A DNA stretch of 7,323 bases. Source: Beijerinckiaceae bacterium (lineage in GTDB: Bacteria; Pseudomonadota; Alphaproteobacteria; Rhizobiales; Beijerinckiaceae). The notes below the pieces were generated by a model. That model had not been told where the DNA came from. It made no database searches and was given only the letters and a program-made list of their open reading frames with translations. Each line of letters opens with the position of its first letter. Within the stretch, counting starts at the first letter, position 1. A program made the translations under genes and the position numbers. Shown piece by piece: positions 1 to 5,993 of this stretch. The stretch spans positions 1 to 7,323 of the forward strand of contig CANCSY010000154.1 in NCBI GenBank assembly GCA_947380915.1, given 5' to 3'.

Positions 1-1440
1 AGCAATGCGGGAACGATCACGAACCTGACCAACCGCAATGTCATCACCGGCTCGACCTTCGGGATCACCAACACGGGGACCATCAACACCTTCACCAATT
101 ACCAGGGCGGCGACTCGACGATCCCGGCGCAGAAGGCGCTGACCTATCAGGGCCAGCTGCCGGGCAGCTATTTCATCCACATCACATCATCGACCTATTA
201 CGGCCAGCTTGTCTTCACGAACCCGACGGGCTCCATGAGTTTCGGGGTGACGTCAACCTCGGCGATCGAGAAACGCACCTATTACAGCGTGCTTTCCAAT
301 CTGGACACGACATTGATCACGGGGAACAGGTCCGGCAACCTCAAGGGCCTGACCTGGTATCTTGAGCAGTCGGTCTCCTCGAATGTCTGGGATCTCGTGT
401 TCAAGGATCCGATAACCCCTATCGACCCCATTGACCCCGTCGACCCCGTCGACCCCAACACCCCGACAGAGCCCACCACGCCCAAAAAGCCGGTGGCGCC
501 GTCCGCAACCAGCACCATCGTCGCCCTCGGCGCCAATGCAGCAAACCTGCGCCAGGCACTGAACGCCCGCACCGCCGCCATGGTCGGCGCCATGGACTAT
601 GACTGCGCGACCTTCGACGCTCAGGGGTTCTGCCTGTCCTTTCAGGCGCGCTATAGCGCCACGGACAGCGCCAGCGAAGGCGCAGGCGTGCTGACGGGGG
701 CGTGGCGCCTCTCGCCAGACCTTCGCCTTGGCGGCTTCATCGATTACAGCCTCGCCCGGCGTGATCCACAGGGCCTCAAGTCTGGCGATCAGCGCCCCAT
801 GCTGGGCGCCTTCCTCGCCTGGGACGAGGGAGGGAGCGGCCTTGGCCTGCAAGGCAAATTGACCGGCGCCATGCACACGGGCCGCCTCGCCATCACCCGC
901 AGCGCGGCGCTCGAGGATGCGGAGGCCGGCTCCGGCAAGGCGAGCCTCAACAGCTATGGTGTGGCGGGCGAGATAGGCTGGGGCCTTGCGCTGGATGGCG
1001 GGACCGTCATGACCCCCTATGTGGGCCTGCGCCACACGCTGGCGCGCCGGGGCGCCTATGGGGAAAGGGCTGTCGAGGGCGTGGTGGATTTCCCCATCTC
1101 CTACGCGACCTTCTCCCAAAGCCTCACCACCGCCACGGCGGGCCTGCGGCTCAAGGGACAGGTGACCGATCAGATCGGCTTCCAGTTCGGGCTCGGCGCC
1201 GAATATGACCTCATACAGAAGGCCGGCGCCTATACCGGCGCCAGCGCCATCCCAGGCCTCGAAACCTTCGCCCTGCCCGGCGCCGACACCGCCAACCGCT
1301 TCCGCCCCGTGGGCAATGCAGGCCTCTTCTACCAGATCGACAGGACCCAGCGCCTGACGGGCTCTGTCACGGCGCGCGGTCAGGCTTTCAGCAACCAGCC
1401 AGCGGTGACCGTTCTGGCGGGCTACCAGGCGGCGTTCTGA
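1..1440 (+). CDS. Autotransporter (type Va secretion), C-terminal part: end of passenger, xxP linker and beta-barrel
   Basis: The frame is open from base 1 to the TGA at 1438-1440, so this is the last 479 residues of a longer protein; the ATG at 235 is internal and not the start. Three parts are visible. Residues about 1-136 are a Ser/Thr/Asn/Gly-rich passenger end with GTITNLTN- and NTGTINTF-like repeats typical of a beta-helix, then a block (YYGQLVFTNPTGSMSFGV) that resembles a module often found just before the linker in alphaproteobacterial autotransporters (from memory). Residues 138-164 are nine xxP tripeptides. Residues about 165-479 have alternating amphipathic strands and end in GYQAAF, with the terminal Phe expected for an outer-membrane barrel recognised by the BAM complex. 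The barrel should sit in the outer membrane and display or release the passenger. Two cysteines (202 and 211) lie just before the first strands. The cargo function is unknown because most of the passenger is outside the window. Confidence 0.88.
   Translation, partial: SNAGTITNLTNRNVITGSTFGITNTGTINTFTNYQGGDSTIPAQKALTYQGQLPGSYFIHITSSTYYGQLVFTNPTGSMSFGVTSTSAIEKRTYYSVLSNLDTTLITGNRSGNLKGLTWYLEQSVSSNVWDLVFKDPITPIDPIDPVDPVDPNTPTEPTTPKKPVAPSATSTIVALGANAANLRQALNARTAAMVGAMDYDCATFDAQGFCLSFQARYSATDSASEGAGVLTGAWRLSPDLRLGGFIDYSLARRDPQGLKSGDQRPMLGAFLAWDEGGSGLGLQGKLTGAMHTGRLAITRSAALEDAEAGSGKASLNSYGVAGEIGWGLALDGGTVMTPYVGLRHTLARRGAYGERAVEGVVDFPISYATFSQSLTTATAGLRLKGQVTDQIGFQFGLGAEYDLIQKAGAYTGASAIPGLETFALPGADTANRFRPVGNAGLFYQIDRTQRLTGSVTARGQAFSNQPAVTVLAGYQAAF
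412..492 (+). repeat. Nine-fold xxP tripeptide linker with 9-base tandem repeat
   Basis: Inside the autotransporter gene, nine consecutive tripeptides end in proline: ITP, IDP, IDP, VDP, VDP, NTP, TEP, TTP, KKP. At DNA level, 421-456 is four near-identical 9-base units of the form (a/g)t(c/t)gacccc, and the last two units are identical. This is a rigid, acidic spacer between passenger and barrel. The near-identical units suggest growth by slippage, so copy number may vary between strains. Confidence 0.85.
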
Positions 1441-1441
1441 C

Positions 1442-1469
1442 GCGGGCGGGGCTTTGTCCCCGCGCCCGC
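1442..1469 (+). terminator. Hairpin just after the autotransporter stop codon
   Basis: Arms 1442-1448 and 1463-1469 pair perfectly (7 G/C pairs). The stem continues with 1449-1451 against 1459-1461 across a one-base bulge at 1462, leaving a 7-base loop. It starts two bases after the stop codon. There is no T-run behind it, so it may be a weak or Rho-assisted terminator or an mRNA-end stabiliser. The next gene starts only 18 bases later, so some read-through into it is likely. Confidence 0.5.
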
Positions 1470-1487
1470 AACGCGCTACAAGGAACC

Positions 1488-2219
1488 ATGGCTTCTGACA
1501 TCACCTTGAGCGCGGCGGCGGCTGCGGGGCTGCTCTCCTTCCTGAGCCCCTGCGTCCTGCCGCTCGTGCCCCCCTATCTGACCTTCATCGCGGGAACGAC
1601 GGTGGAGGAGCTGTCTGGCGGGGGCGAACGGCGGGCGCGGCGGGATGTGGCTCTGGCGGGGCTGCTCTTCGTGCTGGGCTTTTCGACGGTCTTCGTGGCG
1701 CTGGGGGCCACCGCCTCGGTCTTCGGCCAGGTGATCCGCCAATATATCGACCTCCTGTCCTATGCGGCGGGGCTGGCGATCATTGCCATGGGCCTGCATT
1801 TTCTGGGGGTCTGGCGCGTCGCCCTGCTCTACCGGGAGGCGCGAGTGCAGGTTGAGAAGCCTGTCGGCGTCTGGGGCGCCTATGTCATGGGCCTCGCTTT
1901 CGCCTTTGGCTGGACGCCCTGCATCGGGCCGATCCTCGCCGCCATTCTGGCGGTGGCGGGCACGGAGGATACGGCGCTGAAGGGCGCGGGGCTGCTGGCG
2001 GTCTATTCGGCGGGGCTTGGCCTGCCCTTTCTGGGGGCGGCGCTGGCCATCGAGCCCTTCTTCCGCTTCATCAAGCGGTTTTCCCGCCATTTCGGCAAGG
2101 TGGAGAAGGTGGTGGGCGTGCTGCTGGTGCTCACCGGCGTCGCCTTTCTCACGGGCGGCATGCAGGCCTTTTCCTTCTGGCTGCTGGAGACTTTCCCCGC
2201 CCTGGCGCGGCTGGGATAG
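1488..2219 (+). CDS. ccdA: CcdA-type cytochrome c biogenesis / thiol-disulfide transmembrane protein
   Basis: This is a 243-residue inner-membrane protein of the DsbD/CcdA family, which carries reducing equivalents from cytoplasmic thioredoxin across the membrane to periplasmic thiol proteins, for example those that keep apocytochrome c or other substrates reduced. The two family hallmarks are present. FLSPCVLPLVPPYL lies in the first helix with active Cys22, and GWTPCIGPILAAIL lies in the fourth helix with the partner Cys145. About six hydrophobic segments are seen (near residues 8-33, 60-85, 88-113, 131-158, 163-190 and 207-240), as usual for the short CcdA form without the N- and C-terminal periplasmic domains of DsbD. 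The start is set by AAGGA at 1480-1484, three bases before the ATG, which is rather close. No cytochrome c maturation gene or thioredoxin-like partner lies in the window, so the substrate is open. The family call is firm; the symbol denotes the family rather than a proven role. Confidence 0.9.
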   Translation: MASDITLSAAAAAGLLSFLSPCVLPLVPPYLTFIAGTTVEELSGGGERRARRDVALAGLLFVLGFSTVFVALGATASVFGQVIRQYIDLLSYAAGLAIIAMGLHFLGVWRVALLYREARVQVEKPVGVWGAYVMGLAFAFGWTPCIGPILAAILAVAGTEDTALKGAGLLAVYSAGLGLPFLGAALAIEPFFRFIKRFSRHFGKVEKVVGVLLVLTGVAFLTGGMQAFSFWLLETFPALARLG

Positions 2220-2312
2220 GCGCTGGGCGCCTGCCCATTTGATCTCCTCAAGATTTGTGGTTCCACCCTGCGCCTGACCGCGCTAGAACTGGGATAATCA
2301 AACGCCACTTCA

Positions 2313-2317
2313 GGGAG
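2313..2317 (+). promoter_or_regulatory. Ribosome binding site of the methionine-synthase-like gene
   Basis: GGGAG lies five bases before the ATG at 2323 and fixes this start. The 103-base gap between ccdA and this gene (2220-2322) otherwise shows no clear hairpin. A GATAAT at 2293-2298 resembles a -10 box but has no well-spaced -35 partner, so a separate promoter is possible but not supported. Confidence 0.6.
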
Positions 2318-2322
2318 AAAAC

Positions 2323-3486
2323 ATGTCGCGGCTCAACGAAGGCTCCAAGCGCATCGTCACCACCCACACGGGCAGCCTGCCCCGGCCGGACGCGCTTTCC
2401 GCGCTGCTCTTCGCGCGCATGACCAAGCAGCCCTATGACCCCGCTGACATGCAGGCCCAGACCGCCGCTGCCGTCGCCGCCACTGTGCGCAAGCAGATGG
2501 AAGTCGATATCGACATCGTGAGCGATGGCGAACAGTCCAAGACCAGCTTCCAGCTCTACGCCACCGAGCGTCTGGGCGGCCTGACGCCCATCAAGGCGAA
2601 GCTGGGCGAGCGCCGCACCCGCGAAAACATCAACTTCCCGACCTTCTACAGGGATGGCGTTCATTCGGGCTCGGCCCAGGCGCACTGGGCCTGCACCGCG
2701 CCCATCACCTACGCCAATCTGGAGCCGCTGAAGGCGGACCTCGCCAATCTCAAGGCCGCCCTGGTGGGCGTCGACCCCGTCGACGTCTTCATGCCCTCGG
2801 TCTCGCCCTCGAGCTGCGCTGGCCTCATGGAGAACCAGTTCTACAAGACCGAGGACGAGCATATCGAGGCCGTGGCCGAGGCGCTGCGGCACGAATATGA
2901 GGCCATTGTGGACGCGGGCTTCTGCGTGCAGATCGACGATCCGCGCCTGGCCATGCACTACATGCTCGCGCCGGAGGAGACCATCGCAGAGGCCCGCGCC
3001 TGGGCGGCAAAGCGCATCGAGGCGCTCAACCACGCCCTGCGCAACATCCCCGAAGAGCGCGTGCGCCACCACACCTGCTACGGCATCAACATGGGTCCGC
3101 GCACCAGCGACATGGAGATGAAGCACCTCGCCGACCTCATCGTGAAGATCAAGGCGAAATACTATTCCTTCGAAATGGCCAACCCGCGCCACGAGCACGA
3201 ATGGCGCGTGTGGGAGCATGTGAAGCTGCCCGCAGGGCGCGTGCTGATGCCCGGCTGCATCACCCATGCCTCCGTCATCATCGAACATCCCGAACTGGTG
3301 GCCGAGCGCGTGCTGAAGATCGCGAAGATCGTGGGCCGCGAGAGCGTCATCGCCAGCTCCGACTGCGGCTTCGCCTCCACCCTGCGCCCCGGCGAGCGCC
3401 CGGAAGTGGAGCCGGAGATCGTCTGGGCGAAGTTCGAGGCGCTGGCGGAGGGCGCGCGGCTGGCGACGAAGGAATTGTGGGGGTAA
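2323..3486 (+). CDS. Stand-alone cobalamin-independent methionine synthase-like (MetE C-terminal domain) zinc methyltransferase
   Basis: The 387-residue protein covers only the catalytic TIM-barrel half of MetE; full MetE is about 750 residues, and no N-terminal substrate-binding domain is present. It opens with THTGSLPRP (residues 14-22), the usual start of this fold. All four expected zinc ligands of the MetE site can be placed: His250 and Cys252 in HHTCYG, Glu284 in SFEMANP, and Cys348 in SSDCGFAS. This zinc site activates a thiol substrate as a nucleophile. Known relatives of this size include short methionine synthases of archaea and bacteria, the YxjG/YxjH type, and epoxyalkane:coenzyme M transferase, so methylation of homocysteine is one option among several thiol-alkylation reactions. 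Databases commonly label such proteins methionine synthase II family. It is cytoplasmic, with no signal or membrane segment. It stands alone, 103 bases after ccdA and convergent with the liv operon, so context does not reveal the substrate. Fold and zinc site are confident; the reaction is not. Confidence 0.85.
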   Translation: MSRLNEGSKRIVTTHTGSLPRPDALSALLFARMTKQPYDPADMQAQTAAAVAATVRKQMEVDIDIVSDGEQSKTSFQLYATERLGGLTPIKAKLGERRTRENINFPTFYRDGVHSGSAQAHWACTAPITYANLEPLKADLANLKAALVGVDPVDVFMPSVSPSSCAGLMENQFYKTEDEHIEAVAEALRHEYEAIVDAGFCVQIDDPRLAMHYMLAPEETIAEARAWAAKRIEALNHALRNIPEERVRHHTCYGINMGPRTSDMEMKHLADLIVKIKAKYYSFEMANPRHEHEWRVWEHVKLPAGRVLMPGCITHASVIIEHPELVAERVLKIAKIVGRESVIASSDCGFASTLRPGERPEVEPEIVWAKFEALAEGARLATKELWG

Positions 3487-3505
3487 CCATCACCATCAAA
3501 GGCCC

Positions 3506-3530
3506 GTTCGCGCTGTTGATAGGCGCGAAC
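3506..3530 (+). terminator. Small perfect hairpin after the methionine-synthase-like gene
   Basis: GTTCGCGC at 3506-3513 pairs perfectly with GCGCGAAC at 3523-3530 around a 9-base loop, starting 19 bases after the TAA stop. No T-run follows, so it would be a non-canonical terminator or 3'-end stabiliser. Its right arm also takes part in a longer alternative pairing with 3627-3641. Confidence 0.4.
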
Positions 3531-3541
3531 CTACCCAGATG

Positions 3542-3616
3542 CGTGGACCCCCACCCCGCACCCTTCCCCGATGTGAGGAGGGTCGGCCGCGCCAGCGGAC
3601 GGGGTGGGGGTCTACG
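3542..3616. repeat. Long inverted repeat between convergent genes (candidate bidirectional terminator or REP-like element)
   Basis: Arms 3542-3558 and 3600-3616 form a 17-pair stem with a single G-T pair (3545/3613); the rest is Watson-Crick and mostly G/C. The 41-base interior contains a smaller hairpin (ACCCT at 3560-3564 with AGGGT at 3579-3583). An outer imperfect pair of arms (3516-3530 with 3627-3641) brackets it across near-symmetrical internal loops of 10-11 bases. The element sits in the 175-base spacer between a plus-strand and a minus-strand gene, which fits a shared terminator. The GACCCCCACCCCG-type arms also resemble dispersed intergenic palindromes of alphaproteobacterial genomes, from memory. 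Neither strand shows a T-run. Confidence 0.65.
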
Positions 3617-3661
3617 ACTGCTGATCGTTGGCGCCTGTTAAACGCCACCGCCATCCGCCCC

Positions 3662-4777
3662 TCACAGCTGCTCGTAAATCAGCTTCCCGTCCGCGGCCTT
3701 CTTCCAGATGAAGACCACGAAGTCCGCGTCCTTGCGGTCGCCCTTGGCGTCGTAGGACAGGGGGCCCAGCACGGTATCGAAGGTGGCGCCCGAGTGGATG
3801 GTCTCGGCCACCTTCTTCGGGTCGAGGGTCTTGGCCTTCTCCGCCGCCTGCTTGATCACCTGCACGGCCGCATAGCTGTAGAGCGTATAGGCCTCGGGGT
3901 TGATCTTCTTGGCCTCGAATGCCTTGACCACGGCGGCGGCTTCAGGGCGACGGGTGGGGTCAGGACCGAAGGTCACCAGCGAGCCTTCCACGCCCGGGCC
4001 GCCCACGGCGGCGAATTCGGCGGCGGCCAGGCCATCGCCGCCCATCATGACAGCCTGCACGCCCTGATCGCGCATCTGGCGCACGATGAGCCCGCCCTCC
4101 GTGTAGAGCCCGCCGAAGAAGACGAGATCGGCGCCAGACTGCTTGATCTTCGACACGACAGCCGAATAGTCCTTCTCGCCGGTGTTGACGCCTTCGTAGA
4201 GAACCTCGGTCACGCCCTTGGCGTTCAGGCCCTTCTTGGTCTCGTCGGCGAGGCCCTTTCCATAGGTCGTCTTGTCATGGACGATGGCGATCTTCTTGCC
4301 CGGCATCTTGCTTGCGATGTAATCGGCAGCCACCGCGCCCTGCTGATCGTCGCGTCCGCAGGTGCGGAACACGTTCCACAGCTTGCGCTCGGTGAAAGTG
4401 GGATTGGTGGAGCCCGGGCTGATCTGCAGGACGCCATTTTCGTTATAGACTTCGGACGAGGGGATCGAGACGCCGGAATTGTAATTCCCGACCACGAACT
4501 TCACCCCTTCACCGACGAATTTGTTGGCGATGGAGACGCCCTGCTTGGGATCGGAGACATCGTCGCCGATGCTCATCGTGATCCTCTGGCCCAGAATGCC
4601 CCCCGCAGCGTTGATGTCGGCGATGGCCATCTCGGCGCCGTTCTTCATCTGCGCGCCGGTGGCGGCGCTGGGTCCGGTGATGGGGCCGGCCAGACCGAGC
4701 TTCACCTGCGCATGGGCTGCGCCCGCAAGACCAATGCCCGCCGCAAGGACAAGGCCCGACAACCAGAGCTTGCTCAT
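3662..4777 (-). CDS. livK: LivK-like periplasmic branched-chain amino acid binding protein
   Basis: This 371-residue protein is the substrate-binding component of the liv ABC importer. It begins with a classic Sec signal peptide (residues 1-23, with a lysine, a hydrophobic core and AHA before the predicted cut at Gln24). The mature part is a type I periplasmic binding fold: QVKLGLAGPITGPSAATG at the N-terminus, the NAAGGILG loop near residue 60, FRTCGRDDQQGAVAADYI in the middle, and TLYSYAAVQVIKQA towards the end. The start at 4777 is chosen because GGAG lies six bases upstream (4787-4784) and the signal peptide follows at once. The ATG four codons upstream (4789) overlaps that site and would add only MENR. 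The frame stays open far upstream without meaning. The gene is last in the liv operon, 92 bases after the small membrane gene and behind a hairpin. Ligand range could include leucine, isoleucine, valine or other small amides and acids; sequence alone does not tell. Confidence 0.93.
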   Translation of the reverse strand: MSKLWLSGLVLAAGIGLAGAAHAQVKLGLAGPITGPSAATGAQMKNGAEMAIADINAAGGILGQRITMSIGDDVSDPKQGVSIANKFVGEGVKFVVGNYNSGVSIPSSEVYNENGVLQISPGSTNPTFTERKLWNVFRTCGRDDQQGAVAADYIASKMPGKKIAIVHDKTTYGKGLADETKKGLNAKGVTEVLYEGVNTGEKDYSAVVSKIKQSGADLVFFGGLYTEGGLIVRQMRDQGVQAVMMGGDGLAAAEFAAVGGPGVEGSLVTFGPDPTRRPEAAAVVKAFEAKKINPEAYTLYSYAAVQVIKQAAEKAKTLDPKKVAETIHSGATFDTVLGPLSYDAKGDRKDADFVVFIWKKAADGKLIYEQL

Positions 4778-4783
4778 TCGATT

Positions 4784-4787
4784 CTCC
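4784..4787 (-). promoter_or_regulatory. Ribosome binding site deciding the livK start
   Basis: On the minus strand GGAG is followed by six bases and the ATG at 4777. It overlaps the alternative ATG at 4789-4787, so the downstream start with the clean signal peptide is preferred. Confidence 0.6.
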
Positions 4788-4827
4788 ATGACAGCGCGAA
4801 CCAACCGTTCGCCTATCAGGAAGGATG

Positions 4828-4870
4828 AAGCTTTTTGCGCGCGCCGTGAAGGGGGCGCGCCAACAAGCTT
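4828..4870 (-). terminator. Strong intercistronic hairpin between the small membrane gene and livK
   Basis: Arms 4828-4845 and 4854-4870 pair over about 16 base pairs: AAGCTT with AAGCTT, then one mismatch (4834/4864), TTG with CAA, a one-base bulge (4838), and GCGCGCC with GGCGCGC. The loop is 8 bases. On the minus (coding) strand no T-run follows, so full termination is unlikely; a 3' stabiliser or partial attenuator before livK is more likely. On the plus strand it is followed by TACAATTTTT (4871-4880), so it would look more like an intrinsic terminator against antisense transcription. It begins at the last base of the upstream gene's stop codon. Confidence 0.6.
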
Positions 4871-5271
4871 TACAATTTTTCGGGGTCGCCCGGACGAGAC
4901 GCAAGAAACGGATACTGCAACCGCATCTGCCGCGCCCTTGTGAGGGCGAACCCCGCCGCGCCGATGGCCCAGAGCATCGCAAAAGTCATCCCCAGGCCGC
5001 TCAGGCCCAGCGCAACCTCGCCCCAATCCCCAGCCAGCCCTCGGGCGATGAGCCGGGACGCCGGAATCACCGGCACGCCAAACAGCGCCCAGCAGAGGAA
5101 GCACGCCACAGCCGCCAGCAGCAGCACATAGGGGATGAGCCGCGCGGCGGGTTGCCATGTACGGGCCAGCGCCCGCCCGGTCGCCATGGCCCCCGCCCCG
5201 CCAAGACACAGCACCAGCGCAAGCCAGATGAGAACCTCGGCCTCGAAGGAGCCCGCGACATTGGCGCCCAT
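4870..5271 (-). CDS. Small three-helix membrane protein of the liv operon (DUF6867-like)
   Basis: The protein has 133 residues and three clear hydrophobic segments, near residues 10-32, 40-62 and 82-105, giving a short N-terminus and a basic C-terminal tail. Motifs include GGAGAMATGRALARTWQP after the first helix and GFALTRARQMRLQYPFL after the third; both match my memory of a family (DUF6867) found beside livF and livK in alphaproteobacterial liv clusters. The ATG shares one base with the livF stop codon (TGATG). A purine-rich AAGGGGGG lies just upstream inside livF, so translation is probably coupled. The stop TAA is at 4872-4870, at the edge of a hairpin. No catalytic or binding motif is seen. 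A role as an accessory subunit or assembly factor of the importer is inference from position only. A longer open frame running further upstream out of phase through livF is not real. The coding call is firm; the family name is from memory. Confidence 0.8.
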   Translation of the reverse strand: MGANVAGSFEAEVLIWLALVLCLGGAGAMATGRALARTWQPAARLIPYVLLLAAVACFLCWALFGVPVIPASRLIARGLAGDWGEVALGLSGLGMTFAMLWAIGAAGFALTRARQMRLQYPFLASRPGDPEKL

Positions 5272-5993
5272 CAGTGCCCCCCTTCCAGATAGGCGGCGCG
5301 CACCTCGGGCCGGGCCAGCAACTCGCGCCCGGCGCCCGACAGGGTGACCCGGCCATTGACCAACACATAGGCCCGGTCGGCGAGGCGAAGGGCATGAAAA
5401 GCGTTCTGCTCCACAAGGAACACCGTCAGCCCCTCGCGCTTGTTCAGATCGCGGATCGTGTCGAAGATCAGCTTCACCACCAGCGGCGCAAGGCCCAGCG
5501 AGGGCTCGTCCAGCAGCAGCAGGCGCGGGCGGCTCATGAGGGCGCGGGCGATGGCGAGCATCTGCTGCTCGCCGCCGGACAAGGTGCCGCCGCGCTGCTG
5601 GGCCCGCTCCTTCAGACGCGGGAAGATGGCGAAGACGCGCTCGAGGTCCTCGTTGAAATGGGCGCCGCCATTGATCGATGCGCCCATCTGCAGATTTTCG
5701 TAAACACTCATGCGCGCGAAGATCCGCCGCCCCTCCGGCGACTGGGCGATGCCCGCCCGCGCGATGTCGTGGGGCGCCATCTGCGTGATGTCGCGCCCAT
5801 CGAAGATGATCTTGCCGCTGCGGGCGCGCGGAGAGCCGAAGATGGTCATCATCAGGGTCGACTTGCCAGCCCCATTGGCGCCGATCAGCGTGACGATCTC
5901 GCCCGCGTTCACCTCGATATCGACGCCCCTGAGGGCGATGATATTGCCATAGTAGGTCTCGACGCCCTCGATGCTCAGCAGGGGCGCGCTCAT
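5271..5993 (-). CDS. livF: LivF, ATP-binding protein of the branched-chain amino acid ABC importer
   Basis: This 240-residue ABC ATPase is of normal LivF length. Motifs in order are Walker A GANGAGKST (residues 38-46), Q-loop Gln84 in GIAQSPEGRRIF, signature LSGGEQQ (138-144), Walker B LLLLDEP (158-164) with catalytic Glu163, and the D-loop region SLGLAP. The H-switch position reads VEQN (Gln196) rather than a histidine, which is usual for LivF and suggests that the paired LivG site does the more canonical work. It acts on the cytoplasmic face, pairing with LivG under the LivM/LivH channel. Its ATG overlaps the livG stop by four bases (ATGA), with GGGAG upstream. Its own stop overlaps the next gene by one base. 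Confidence 0.95.
   Translation of the reverse strand: MSAPLLSIEGVETYYGNIIALRGVDIEVNAGEIVTLIGANGAGKSTLMMTIFGSPRARSGKIIFDGRDITQMAPHDIARAGIAQSPEGRRIFARMSVYENLQMGASINGGAHFNEDLERVFAIFPRLKERAQQRGGTLSGGEQQMLAIARALMSRPRLLLLDEPSLGLAPLVVKLIFDTIRDLNKREGLTVFLVEQNAFHALRLADRAYVLVNGRVTLSGAGRELLARPEVRAAYLEGGH

Noticed and set aside
253..1119. Long minus-strand open frame (288 codons) opposite the autotransporter gene
   Set aside because: The plus strand encodes a convincing barrel; the antisense product is a low-complexity shadow typical of GC-rich codon bias, with no motif.
1476..2090. Minus-strand open frame (204 codons) opposite ccdA
   Set aside because: It is a charged, low-complexity shadow of a clearly hydrophobic membrane protein gene, with no supporting motif.
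2274..2298. Possible promoter (CTGACC and GATAAT) before the methionine-synthase-like gene
   Set aside because: Spacing between the boxes is 13 bases, too short for a standard sigma-70 promoter, and the -35 match is weak.
4787..4789. ATG four codons upstream of the chosen livK start
   Set aside because: It overlaps the likely ribosome binding site and has no better one of its own; it would only add MENR before the signal peptide.
3539..4828. Long plus-strand open frame (429 codons) opposite livK
   Set aside because: livK is certain on the other strand; the antisense translation has no recognisable domain and runs through the spacer palindrome.
3662..5416. Extension of livK upstream to give a 584-residue protein
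   Set aside because: The added part is an out-of-phase reading of livF and the small membrane gene; a signal peptide and ribosome binding site place the start at 4777.
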